A DNA stretch of 63,014 bases from Halothiobacillaceae bacterium (GTDB lineage: Bacteria; Pseudomonadota; Gammaproteobacteria; Halothiobacillales; Halothiobacillaceae). The stretch spans positions 1 to 63,014 of the forward strand of contig JAQVHL010000010.1 of the NCBI GenBank assembly GCA_028696185.1, read 5' to 3'. Shown here piece after piece: positions 55,315 through 63,014 of this stretch. The position numbers and the translations under genes are program-made. The stretch's first letter is position 1. Each line of letters begins with the position of its first letter. Under the pieces are notes generated by a model. The model worked only from the letters and a program-made list of their open reading frames with translations, did not search any database and was not told where the DNA came from.

Positions 55315-55941
55315 TCAGTCCTCGTCCTCGTTCTCGCCCCAGCGTGGCAACAAGGTGTGCGGCACGGCGAGATGATCCAGGATGCGTGCCACGACGAAAT
55401 CCACCAGATCCTCGACACGGCGCGGCCTGTGATAAAACCCCGGATTCGGCGGCAGGATGGTCACACCAAGCCGGGCCAGCTTGAGCATATGCTCCAGGTG
55501 GATGGCCGAATAGGGCGTTTCGCGTGGTACAAGAATCAAGGGGCGACGCTCCTTGATGACCACGTCAGCGGCCCGCTCGATAAGGTTGTCGGACAGTCCG
55601 CAGGCGATAGCCGCGAGCGTGCCGGTCGTGCAGGGGCAAACCACCATCGCCTCGGGGACACTGGACCCGGAAGCCAAAGGCGCAGTCCAGTCCTCCCGGC
55701 CATAGGCGCGCAGCAAACCCGCCGGAGCGTCATAGCGTTCGCGAAGGTGTTCAGCCAGATCACGCGGATGCGCGGGCAGCGGTTCATCTGTTTCCAGTGC
55801 GGCCACGGCATGCGCCGCCTTGCTGAACAGCAGGGACACGCGCACATGCGATGCCAATAAACACTCCAGCAGCCGAAAGGCGTAGGGAATACCGGAAGCC
55901 CCGGTCACGGCCAAGGCGACATGCCCGGGCTTGGCGCTCAT
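55315..55941 (-). CDS. ubiX: Flavin prenyltransferase UbiX
   Basis: 208 residues; VALAVTGASGIPYAFRLLECL start, the middle VVCPCTTGTLAAIACGLSDNLIERAADV and PLILVPRETPYSAIHLEHMLKL are UbiX signatures. It makes prenylated FMN, the cofactor of the ubiquinone decarboxylase UbiD. An acidic tail (GENEDED) ends it. Its start overlaps the mpl stop (ATGA). Confidence 0.96.
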   Translation of the reverse strand: MSAKPGHVALAVTGASGIPYAFRLLECLLASHVRVSLLFSKAAHAVAALETDEPLPAHPRDLAEHLRERYDAPAGLLRAYGREDWTAPLASGSSVPEAMVVCPCTTGTLAAIACGLSDNLIERAADVVIKERRPLILVPRETPYSAIHLEHMLKLARLGVTILPPNPGFYHRPRRVEDLVDFVVARILDHLAVPHTLLPRWGENEDED

Positions 55942-57305
55942 GCCGACACACCGAAGCGCCGTTGCAAGGCATCCAGCAGACGCTCATGCGCCTTGTCGAA
56001 AGCGCCATTGCTCATCAGCACGACATGGTCGCCGGGGCGGGCTTGCGCCGCCACGTCCTCGACCAGACGGGCCACATCGCTCTCCACCCGCGCAGGGCAA
56101 GGCATGGACGGCAGCAACGCTTCCAAGGACCAGCTCATACCGGGCCCTTGCCACAGCCAGACCTGATCGGCCGCTGCCAGCGACGCCGGCAGCGTTTCCC
56201 TATGCACACCCATGCGCATGGTGTTTGAGCGTGGATCGAGCAACGCGAGTAAGCGCCCGCCACCGAGACGCGCGCGCAGCCCCTCAAGCGTAGTACGGAT
56301 CGCCGTCGGGTGATGGGCAAAATCGTCATACACCGTCACACCGCCAATCCGGCCGCGCACTTCCATACGGCGGCGCACACCACGGAACTGGCCCAGGGCC
56401 TCTACGGCCACAGCGACCGGCACACCCACATGCCGCGCGGCGGCAAGGGCAGCCAGGGCATTCGCCCGGTTGTGACGCCCGCTCAGTGCCCAGTCCTTCA
56501 GCGTCCCGACGTGCTGGCCATGCAAATCTATCGTGAACTCCTCCGCCTCGGCGGCCTGCCAATCTCCCTGCCCGAAACCGAAGGTTTCCCTGGGCGTCCA
56601 GCACCCCCGCTCGATGACACGGGCAATCGCGGCATCCGCCGCAGCCTGCACCACCAGCCCCGCTCCTGGAACAGTGCGCAGCAGATGATGAAACTGGGTT
56701 TCAATAGCGGCAAGGTCGGCAAAAATATCCGCGTGATCGAATTCGAGATTATTGAGGATCAGGGTGCGCGGCCGGTAATGGACGAACTTGGAGCGTTTAT
56801 CGAAAAAAGCAGTGTCGTACTCGTCGGCCTCCACGACAAAGAAACTCCCGCCGCCCAGCCGCGCTGAAACGCCAAAATCGAGAGGCACACCGCCGATGAG
56901 AAATCCCGGCTGCAGCCCGGCATACTCAAGAATCCACGCCAGCATCGAGGCCGTCGTCGTCTTGCCATGCGTACCGGCCACGGCCAGTACCCAGCGGTCC
57001 CTCAACACCGCCTCACCCAGCCATTGCGGACCGGAAACATAATCCAAACCCCGGTCGAGCAGGCACTCAACCGCCGGAATACCGCGCTTCATGACATTCC
57101 CGACCACCACACGCGCACCATCGGGTGCGGCCAGTGTGTCATATCCTGCATGCAAGCCAATACCGGCTGCCTCCAGCTGCGTGCTCATCGGCGGATAAAC
57201 CTGGGCATCCTGCCCGGTGACATGCCAACCAAGCTCGCGGGCCAATAGCGCGATACCGCCCATGAACGTCCCACAAATGCCCAGAATATGGATTGAATCG
57301 TTCAT
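55938..57305 (-). CDS. mpl: UDP-N-acetylmuramate:L-Ala-gamma-D-Glu-meso-DAP ligase
   Basis: 455 residues, Mur-ligase type. N terminus IHILGICGTFMGGIALLAREL (UDP-sugar binding), P-loop GTHGKTTTASML at 111-122, LEFDHADIFADL, and the C-terminal MSNGAFDKAHERLL. It re-uses murein tripeptide from recycled peptidoglycan, which complements AmgK-MurU at 61127-62805. It overlaps ubiX and the upstream membrane gene by ATGA. Confidence 0.96.
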   Translation of the reverse strand: MNDSIHILGICGTFMGGIALLARELGWHVTGQDAQVYPPMSTQLEAAGIGLHAGYDTLAAPDGARVVVGNVMKRGIPAVECLLDRGLDYVSGPQWLGEAVLRDRWVLAVAGTHGKTTTASMLAWILEYAGLQPGFLIGGVPLDFGVSARLGGGSFFVVEADEYDTAFFDKRSKFVHYRPRTLILNNLEFDHADIFADLAAIETQFHHLLRTVPGAGLVVQAAADAAIARVIERGCWTPRETFGFGQGDWQAAEAEEFTIDLHGQHVGTLKDWALSGRHNRANALAALAAARHVGVPVAVAVEALGQFRGVRRRMEVRGRIGGVTVYDDFAHHPTAIRTTLEGLRARLGGGRLLALLDPRSNTMRMGVHRETLPASLAAADQVWLWQGPGMSWSLEALLPSMPCPARVESDVARLVEDVAAQARPGDHVVLMSNGAFDKAHERLLDALQRRFGVSA

Positions 57306-57826
57306 GCCACATCCAGCCAGTCGAGTGCAAGCACGCTAAGTATCAGATACGCCAGGGCGGCAAGGAACCCTTGCCAGAGCTGCAGCTGCAAGGCATGACG
57401 CAGCACATGCCCCAACACCATCAGGTTCCAGAACAGCAGGCCCAGCAGCAGATAGTCGGGTAGCGATGCCTGGAAGGTATCGGGGTTCACCTCGCCCAGC
57501 AAGCCCGGCTCAGTGGCGATTATGGGCCAGGCAAGCAGCCCCAGCATGAAATTGAGCCCGTAGGCCGCGGTCAGCGTCTGAAAATAGCGCTCCGGATGGC
57601 CGCGCAGCCTGAGCAAGGCCCCGATATAGGCAGCCAGTACAAGAATATCGGTCATTGCCTCGACCGCCACATCGCCATGCCCGAGCGCAGGCCCGAAACC
57701 GAGCACGCTCACCAGCAGGTATCCCAAGGCCGCAACCAGTACCGGCCACCCTCCAGCGGGCAGATCCTGCGGACCGATACGGAACAGGCAGAGCAACAGG
57801 AACTGTCGCGGCAAGGAAAGGGACAT
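57302..57826 (-). CDS. Hypothetical inner-membrane protein upstream of mpl
   Basis: 174 residues with about four to five hydrophobic segments (around 27-47, 58-72, 88-105, 121-140, 148-170). No family recognised. Its stop overlaps the mpl ATG, so it leads the mpl-ubiX-LON run; such proteins upstream of mpl are seen in some gammaproteobacteria, but their role is not known to me. Confidence 0.7.
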   Translation of the reverse strand: MSLSLPRQFLLLCLFRIGPQDLPAGGWPVLVAALGYLLVSVLGFGPALGHGDVAVEAMTDILVLAAYIGALLRLRGHPERYFQTLTAAYGLNFMLGLLAWPIIATEPGLLGEVNPDTFQASLPDYLLLGLLFWNLMVLGHVLRHALQLQLWQGFLAALAYLILSVLALDWLDVA

Positions 57827-57880
57827 GGGGGATGCGCTTCCGCGAGGAACGTGGACTGGCTCTGCAGACTAGCGCATCCA

Positions 57881-57910
57881 GTGGCCCGCCGGCAATGCCG
57901 GACGGGCCAC
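57881..57910. terminator. Hairpin between SQR-like gene and membrane-protein gene
   Basis: GTGGCCCG-CCGGC paired with GCCGG-A-CGGGCCAC, a 13-bp stem with one bulged A and a 3-nt loop. It stands 8 bp after the SQR-like stop on the minus strand but has no T-tract, so it may be a 3' end stabiliser or a Rho-type end. Confidence 0.5.
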
Positions 57911-57917
57911 ACCGGGC

Positions 57918-59048
57918 TCAGCCCCGGTACGGACGCAGGTAGATTTGCTCGAAGGCGCGCTTGGCGTAGTGCAGCAAGCGGCAGGGTGGCAGGACGAAGG
58001 CGCGTTTTTCATCACGATACACCAGGACGCCCCGATCCAGGCTGTCGATGATGCAGATCAGCTCCCAGCGGAACCCCTGACGCGCAGCTCCCCCGCCCAG
58101 GTCGCCAAGTAGATTGGCCGCAGCGGCGCGGGCCTGAAGATCCGCCATGTGTGCCTGTTTCGGCGCCCAGTCCGGACCGGGATAACTGCCCGAATCACCG
58201 GCGACATACACACGTTCAAAGCCTTCAACCGCACACTCAGCGTTGGCGCGGATCATCCCGCCCGGAGAGAGTGGCAGTCCGGCCGCTTCCGCCCAGGCAG
58301 GCCCGATCATCCCCGGCATGAAGAGGATCAGATCGGCGGGAATTTCCCCACCTTCAGTGACCACCCGATCCGCTTCGAAACGCTCAAGCTTGTGCGCGAG
58401 ATGGGTTTCTATACCCCGCTTGAACATGCGGTCAAGCAGGCGATCCACCGCCGCCTCACCCAGGCGGTTGCCCGGACGCGCTGCAGGATTGAAAAACACG
58501 AGGCGGAACTTGTCCCGCCGTTTCTGACGACGCAACAGGGTATCCAGCCCGAAGAGAAGCTCGAAGACCGGGCCACCCCGCACGGCCGAAGGTTCGTTCG
58601 GGTTGCCACCAAAACCGACGGCAATTGTTCCACCGTCCAGGGCTTCGAGCCGGTCACGGATTTTCTCTGCCGCTTCAACGCCTTCGCACAGGGTGATGGC
58701 GTTTTCGATGCCGGGCAGCTTGCGAATGAAGCGTCCACCACTGGCAATGATCAGGCCGTCGTTTTCGACCTCGCCCTGATCGGTAATGACTCGCCTCCCG
58801 CCATCGGCAAGCCCGGTAACCTGTCCTGCATGCCACTCAATGCGCTCGCGCCGCAAAAACCCCTTCAAGTCGATACGCAGGTCTTTGCCTTCGCGCAAGC
58901 GCGAGGGAATCCAGATCAGGCTGGGCAGGTAGACAAACTCCGCACGCGGCGTAACAAGGGTGATCTCCAGCGAGGCATCCCGTTTGCGCAGCTCACGCAG
59001 AGCTGTCAGGGCCGCAAACCCGGCCCCCAGTACGGTCACCCGCTTCAT
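57918..59048 (-). CDS. FAD-dependent pyridine nucleotide-disulfide oxidoreductase (sulfide:quinone reductase-like)
   Basis: 376 residues from MKRVTVLGAGFAALTALREL, trimmed from a longer frame inside the next gene. FAD-binding GxGxxA at 7-13, the SQR-like start of ETHE partner enzymes (AEFVYLPSLIWIPSRL), and VYVAGDSGSYPGPDWAPKQAHMADLQA near the end. Cys residues are present (LCEG, AECA, PPCR) but their match to the SQR catalytic set was not shown. Coupled to the persulfide dioxygenase gene by ATGA; together they could oxidise sulfide. Confidence 0.8.
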   Translation of the reverse strand: MKRVTVLGAGFAALTALRELRKRDASLEITLVTPRAEFVYLPSLIWIPSRLREGKDLRIDLKGFLRRERIEWHAGQVTGLADGGRRVITDQGEVENDGLIIASGGRFIRKLPGIENAITLCEGVEAAEKIRDRLEALDGGTIAVGFGGNPNEPSAVRGGPVFELLFGLDTLLRRQKRRDKFRLVFFNPAARPGNRLGEAAVDRLLDRMFKRGIETHLAHKLERFEADRVVTEGGEIPADLILFMPGMIGPAWAEAAGLPLSPGGMIRANAECAVEGFERVYVAGDSGSYPGPDWAPKQAHMADLQARAAAANLLGDLGGGAARQGFRWELICIIDSLDRGVLVYRDEKRAFVLPPCRLLHYAKRAFEQIYLRPYRG

Positions 59049-59731
59049 GCCGCCTCTCCGCAACGCAGATTCGCGGGCACAGCCACATCGATCTTGCGCG
59101 GCTTGGGCAGGTTCAATGCATTGAGCTTTTCGATGAACTCCGCCTTCGTCAGGCCAGCCCAATACGGGTTTATGCCGGCCTCCTGGCTCAATGTACTGAC
59201 ACGGCGACCATTATAATCGTGACCGGGAAACACCAGTGTCTCGGCAGGAAACTCAAAAAGCCGCGACAGGCTGTTGTAGAGACGCTCCGCACTACCCTGC
59301 TGGAAATCGGTACGTCCGCAGGCATCGATAAGCAGGGTATCCCCCGTGAACAGGCGGTCGCGCCAACGGTAGGTGGTGCAACCATCCGTATGCCCAGGCG
59401 TGGCCAGGGCATGAATCACCTCATTGCCGAAACTCAGACTGTCACCATCAGCAAGCAGAAGATCGGCACATTCAAGACGACTTCCAACGCCGGCCACAAA
59501 ACGCGCCCCAGTCTCCTCGCGCAAACGCCCTCCCCCGGTGATGTGATCGGCATGCACATGCGTTTCGAGGATGTACTTCAGCCGTACCTCCATGTCGCAG
59601 ATTTCCGCCAGATCCCGGTCGAACTGCTCGTGCACCGGATCGATGATGATGGCGTCGCGCGTCACAGGGTCTGCGAGGATATAGGTCAGGGTCGAAGTGT
59701 CATCATCAAAAAGCTGGCGGAACAGAATCAT
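59045..59731 (-). CDS. Persulfide dioxygenase (ETHE1/Blh-type metallo-beta-lactamase)
   Basis: 228 residues. The iron site is clear: THVHADH at 57-63, PGH114, D131 in FTGDTLL and H171 in FPGHDY, and the ETHE1 hallmark CGRTDFQQG at about 138-146. It oxidises glutathione persulfide to sulfite. No rhodanese domain is fused. AAGGAG precedes the ATG. A 14-bp palindrome sits 16 bp upstream. Confidence 0.93.
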   Translation of the reverse strand: MILFRQLFDDDTSTLTYILADPVTRDAIIIDPVHEQFDRDLAEICDMEVRLKYILETHVHADHITGGGRLREETGARFVAGVGSRLECADLLLADGDSLSFGNEVIHALATPGHTDGCTTYRWRDRLFTGDTLLIDACGRTDFQQGSAERLYNSLSRLFEFPAETLVFPGHDYNGRRVSTLSQEAGINPYWAGLTKAEFIEKLNALNLPKPRKIDVAVPANLRCGEAA

Positions 59732-59746
59732 GCCCTACTCCTTAAT

Positions 59747-59760
59747 TTATACCGGTATAA
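59747..59760. promoter_or_regulatory. Palindromic operator candidate TTATACCGGTATAA
   Basis: A perfect 14-bp palindrome 16 bp upstream of the persulfide dioxygenase start and also in the divergent spacer toward the MgtC-like gene. An A/T-rich stretch with TATATAA follows at 59770. Position and symmetry fit a repressor of sulfide oxidation (BigR/SqrR/CsoR-like function), but no regulator gene is in view. Confidence 0.55.
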
Positions 59761-59868
59761 AGTTTTACTTATATACCACGTTTGCTCCCGATACGCACGA
59801 AGCACCCCGCTCGCATGACCGTTCAGTTTGCGGTTAAATGTCGGGACAGGCAAAACCGGAAGACCGCC

Positions 59869-61122
59869 ATGGAACCGATACTTCCCTTGCAGGATCTTGC
59901 CATCGCCCTGGCCATCGGCTTGCTCGTCGGTACCGAACGCGGCTGGCATGAGCGCCATGCAGGTGAAGGACGGCGTGTTGCCGGTATACGCACCTTCGGC
60001 CTGATTGGCCTGCTGGGCGGGTTGGTTGGCCTGATTGCACAGGAACTCAACGTGCTCTTTGCCGGCATGGCCTTCGCCAGTTTCGCGGCATTGATGATCG
60101 TCGGTCATGTGATTGCTTCGCGCAAGACCGAAGCAGAGCTTGGACTCACAACTGAAGTGGCGGCCTTGCTGACCTTTGGCCTGGGCATACTCTGCGCTCT
60201 TGGGCAGCCCATCGTGGCTGCCGCCGTGGCCGTGGTTGTCACCATACTGCTGGGAATAAAGGCCACACTACATAATTGGCTGCAGACCTTGTCAGAACAG
60301 GAACTCCATGCTGCACTGAAGTTCCTTCTCATCTCGGTCGTATTCCTGCCGCTACTGCCCAATGTTGGATACGGGCCGTGGGAAGCGCTGAACCCATATA
60401 TCGTCTGGTGGATGGTCGTTCTCGTTTCGGCAATTTCCTTCATAGGCTACTTCGCCATCAAGTTTGTCGGTGCTGAACGCGGCATTTTGGCCATGGGCGT
60501 ACTTGGCGGCCTGATGTCCTCAACCGCGGTTACTTTGAGTTTTTCCCGATTTGCCAAAGCCGGCAATTACCCGGCGGCCCTGCTTGCCTCGGGTATCGTA
60601 GCCGCCGCAAGCATCATGTTCCCACGGGTCTGGATCGAAGCGTACGCATTCAATCGAGAACTGGCCGACGCCCTCCTGATACCCTTGATTGCCATGGGAG
60701 GAACAGGAATTGCGGGCGCCGTGATTCTATGGCGATTCGGCAGCGCAGCTACGCATGTCCAGTCGCCCCAGCTACACAACCCCTTCGAATTGGGGCCTGC
60801 CGTACGCTTCGGCTTGCTGCTGGCCCTTATCATGCTGCTGGCCGCCGGTGCCCAGGATCAATTTGGGCAGAAGGGCCTGTACATCGTCGCTCTGGTTTCC
60901 GGAATTGCCGATGTTGATGCCTTGACCCTATCCGTGGCCAATATGTCGCGCGGCGGGCTGGATATCGATATCGCCCGCAATGCCATTCTGATTGCCGCAC
61001 TGACAAATACCTTCATCAAGGCCAGCCTAGCCCTTTTCATCGGTGGTCTGGCTCTGGGCATGCGCGTCTATGCGGTCATCGCCCCTATGGTGCTGGTCCT
61101 CGTTTCCACCTTCATGTTTTGA
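59869..61122 (+). CDS. MgtC/SapB-domain and DUF4010 membrane protein
   Basis: 417 residues from MEPILPLQDLAIALAIGLLVGTERGW, the MgtC-type start with the G-x-ERG motif. An N-terminal MgtC/SapB domain (about 1-140) is joined to a C-terminal DUF4010 membrane domain (about 180-415, GGLMSSTAVTLSFSRFA). About twelve membrane segments. Function unknown; MgtC proteins relate to low-magnesium growth and ATP synthase, but that does not establish this one's role. It ends 4 bp before amgK. Confidence 0.85.
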   Translation: MEPILPLQDLAIALAIGLLVGTERGWHERHAGEGRRVAGIRTFGLIGLLGGLVGLIAQELNVLFAGMAFASFAALMIVGHVIASRKTEAELGLTTEVAALLTFGLGILCALGQPIVAAAVAVVVTILLGIKATLHNWLQTLSEQELHAALKFLLISVVFLPLLPNVGYGPWEALNPYIVWWMVVLVSAISFIGYFAIKFVGAERGILAMGVLGGLMSSTAVTLSFSRFAKAGNYPAALLASGIVAAASIMFPRVWIEAYAFNRELADALLIPLIAMGGTGIAGAVILWRFGSAATHVQSPQLHNPFELGPAVRFGLLLALIMLLAAGAQDQFGQKGLYIVALVSGIADVDALTLSVANMSRGGLDIDIARNAILIAALTNTFIKASLALFIGGLALGMRVYAVIAPMVLVLVSTFMF

Positions 61123-61126
61123 ACCC

Positions 61127-62134
61127 ATGCCTCATACCCAGCGTTTTTTCATATTGCATCAATGGCTTAACAGCCATACCGGCTTTGAACAAGCCCAAAT
61201 CGAACCTGCATCGTCCGATGCTAGCTTCAGGCGCTACTTCCGTACACACGACCGGTTCGGGCACAGCTATATCTTGATGGACGCCCCTCCAACACATGAA
61301 GACGTGCGACCGTTTCTAGCGGTGGGGAAGATTCTTCGCGATGGCGGTGTACTTAGCCCACGGGTCTATGCCAGCGATATTGAAAACGGGTTTCTGCTTC
61401 TGGAAGACTTTGGCAAGCGCTCCTTGCTTGATGCCCTCCAAACCATGCAAAGCCAACACTATTACAACTCGGCGCTCGACACACTGTTGCGCATGCACAG
61501 TTGCCAAACCGATGGGCTTCCCGTTTACGACGACATCCGCTTACAACAGGAAATGCAACTTTTCCCGGTCTGGTATCTCGAACATCAAAGAAGTATCACC
61601 CCAACGGGGATCGAATCACGTGTACTGGTGAATGCCTTCGATTACATCGCGCAACAGTGCGTGGCCCAGCCTCAGGTTTTCGTTCATCGCGACTACCACT
61701 CACGCAACCTGATGCTTACCCCGCAGGAGCAATTAGGGGTGATCGATTTTCAGGACGCGGTACGGGGGCCGTCCTCCTATGATCTGATATCCCTGTGGCG
61801 TGACAGCTACCATGATGTGGGTGAAGTTGCCTTCTGGGAATGGGTTGAGCTGTATTATCAGCAGGCCAAACCCATGGGGCTTGTCGATGCTTCCTGGGAT
61901 AAATTCCGGTTACAGGTCAATTTGATGAGCGCTCAACGTCACCTCAAAGTCATGGGAATATTCGCGAGGCTATACCACCGGGATGGAAAATCGGGCTATT
62001 TGAAGGATCTTCCTCTCACGGCGCGTTATCTTGACCGCGCCACAGTGGATGTTTCACCCCTTGCCGATCTGCGCCTGTATCTAAGTGATATTGGGGTTTT
62101 TGACGTGACGACTCAGGCTACAGGTACCGCTTGA
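61127..62134 (+). CDS. amgK: N-acetylmuramate/N-acetylglucosamine kinase AmgK
   Basis: 335 residues, aminoglycoside-phosphotransferase fold. SSDASFRRYFR near 29-39, LLEDFGKRSLLDAL, the catalytic VHRDYHSRNLM (187-195) and DFQDAVRGPSSYDL (207-220). It phosphorylates anomeric MurNAc and GlcNAc from recycled cell wall. It overlaps murU by TGATG, the usual pairing, which bypasses de novo UDP-MurNAc synthesis and gives intrinsic fosfomycin tolerance in Pseudomonas. Confidence 0.92.
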   Translation: MPHTQRFFILHQWLNSHTGFEQAQIEPASSDASFRRYFRTHDRFGHSYILMDAPPTHEDVRPFLAVGKILRDGGVLSPRVYASDIENGFLLLEDFGKRSLLDALQTMQSQHYYNSALDTLLRMHSCQTDGLPVYDDIRLQQEMQLFPVWYLEHQRSITPTGIESRVLVNAFDYIAQQCVAQPQVFVHRDYHSRNLMLTPQEQLGVIDFQDAVRGPSSYDLISLWRDSYHDVGEVAFWEWVELYYQQAKPMGLVDASWDKFRLQVNLMSAQRHLKVMGIFARLYHRDGKSGYLKDLPLTARYLDRATVDVSPLADLRLYLSDIGVFDVTTQATGTA

Positions 62135-62805
62135 TGCAGGCCATGATTCTTGCGGCTGGCCGGGGTGAAAGAATGCGGCCATTGACCGACCTTTGCCCCA
62201 AGCCCCTGTTACTGGCAGGCGGAAAACCGCTGATCGTTCATCAAATCGAACGACTCAAGCAGGCGGGTTTCGATGAGGTCATCATCAATACGGCCTATCT
62301 AGCCAACCAGATCCACGAGCGACTCGGCGACGGAAAGGACTTCGGCTTAAGGATTCATTACAGTGACGAAGGCTCCCAAGCGCTGGAAACTGCTGGAGGC
62401 TTGCGTTACGCACTTCGACTCGTAGACAGTCCAACCCTTCTCGTCATAAACGGTGACATCTATACCGATTTTGATCTGGAAAGACTCCTCCCACAAGCCG
62501 GAAACCCAAGACCATACCTTGTGCTTGTCCCCAATCCAACACATCATCCTCAAGGGGACTTTCACCTCGGGAGAGACAACAGACTGGTCAATAAAATGCC
62601 ACCCAACCCCTGGACCTTCAGTGGAATCGGATGCTATCCCACCGCATTGCTTGCCCAGATCCCTAAAGGCCCAGCCCCCCTGGCTCCCTATTTGCGACAA
62701 TGGATCGATGGCCCTGGAATTGAGGCTGAGGTTCATAACGGACTGTGGATGGACATTGGCACACCGCAGAGGCTTGCCGATCTGGACAGGCGGCTCAACG
62801 AATAA
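62134..62805 (+). CDS. murU: N-acetylmuramate alpha-1-phosphate uridylyltransferase MurU
   Basis: 223 residues from ATG 62134, within TGATG of the amgK stop. The nucleotidyltransferase signature MILAAGRGERMRPLTDLCPKPLL opens it; VINGDIYTDFDLE holds the metal-binding Asp. It makes UDP-MurNAc from MurNAc-1-P. The frame is intact and ends in LADLDRRLNE. Confidence 0.93.
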   Translation: MQAMILAAGRGERMRPLTDLCPKPLLLAGGKPLIVHQIERLKQAGFDEVIINTAYLANQIHERLGDGKDFGLRIHYSDEGSQALETAGGLRYALRLVDSPTLLVINGDIYTDFDLERLLPQAGNPRPYLVLVPNPTHHPQGDFHLGRDNRLVNKMPPNPWTFSGIGCYPTALLAQIPKGPAPLAPYLRQWIDGPGIEAEVHNGLWMDIGTPQRLADLDRRLNE

Positions 62806-62850
62806 GGTCTTATGCCTGCGCCCAGTCAGACACAAATTTCGCGCCAAAGG

Positions 62851-62882
62851 AAAACCCCAGCTGTATAGATAGAGCTGGGGTT
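62851..62882 (-). terminator. Intrinsic terminator of the rRNA operon
   Basis: Stem AACCCCAGCT/AGCTGGGGTT (62853-62862 with 62873-62882), 10-nt loop, then TTTT on the minus strand. It follows the 5S rRNA 3' end by about 12 nt. Confidence 0.9.
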
Positions 62883-62893
62883 CAGGGATGGGA

Positions 62894-63010
62894 GCCTGGC
62901 GGTGACCTACTTTCACATGGGGAGACCCCACACTATCATCGGCGATGGCGCGTTTCACTTCTGAGTTCGGGATGGGATCAGGTGGTTCCACGCCTCTATG
63001 GCCGCCAGGC
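62894..63010 (-). rRNA. rrf: 5S ribosomal RNA
   Basis: About 117 nt on the minus strand, beginning GCCTGGCGGCCATAGAGGCG and ending GTAGGTCACCGCCAGGC, with the conserved CCATCCCGAACTCAGAAGTG core. The ends pair to form helix I. The 23S and 16S genes would lie to the right, beyond the window. Confidence 0.97.
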
Positions 63011-63014
63011 GAAT

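Noticed and set aside
57881-57910. Rho-independent terminator for the SQR-like gene
   Set aside because: The stem is good but there is no T-tract, so it is listed only as a hairpin with low confidence.

Overview
The window comes from a GC-rich proteobacterial chromosome. The gene order tRNA-Thr, tRNA-Tyr, tRNA-Gly, tRNA-Thr, tuf, (tRNA-Trp), secE, nusG, rplKAJL, rpoBC, rpsLG, fusA, tuf, S10-spc-alpha matches gamma- or betaproteobacteria. PomAB-type motor genes, AmgK-MurU cell-wall recycling, Mpl and a persulfide dioxygenase/sulfide-quinone-reductase-like pair suggest a free-living, flagellated gammaproteobacterium that meets reduced sulfur. The genus cannot be fixed from the sequence alone.

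Left part (1-8650): a RelE/ParE-type toxin-antitoxin pair is translationally coupled to cas1-cas2 of a type I-E CRISPR system. A roughly 49-bp leader and a very large array follow (71 visible 29-bp repeats on a 61-bp period). The interference genes (cas3, cascade) are not in view. The array is interrupted three times, exactly at repeat boundaries, by 1255, 846 and 500 bp of Mu-like phage head-gene DNA: an ADP-ribosyltransferase-like gene, the gpI-type protease, a gpF/nuclease-like C terminus and the start of gpG. Several insert ends look like real protospacers. The phage DNA was therefore joined through spacers, either by an assembler or, less likely, in the cell.

8651-16290: accessory genes. 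These are a small membrane protein, a Sel1-repeat protein, a lipoprotein 5'-nucleotidase, and an Anbu (proteasome-like) locus with its alpha-E and ATP-grasp partners.

16331-47633 (all minus strand): the translation/transcription supercluster from the tRNA genes through tufB, secE-nusG, rplKAJL, rpoBC, str, S10, spc and alpha to rplQ. It has recognisable promoters, attenuator-like hairpins, two identical tuf genes and no rpmJ at its usual place.

47689-63014: coaX-birA; pomA-pomB on the plus strand; a minus-strand run of a membrane protein, mpl, ubiX, a LON-domain gene, thioredoxin, an AEC transporter, slyD and an M61 peptidase; a sulfur-oxidation pair with a palindromic operator candidate; a MgtC/DUF4010 membrane protein followed by amgK-murU; and the 3' end of an rRNA operon (5S rRNA, minus strand).
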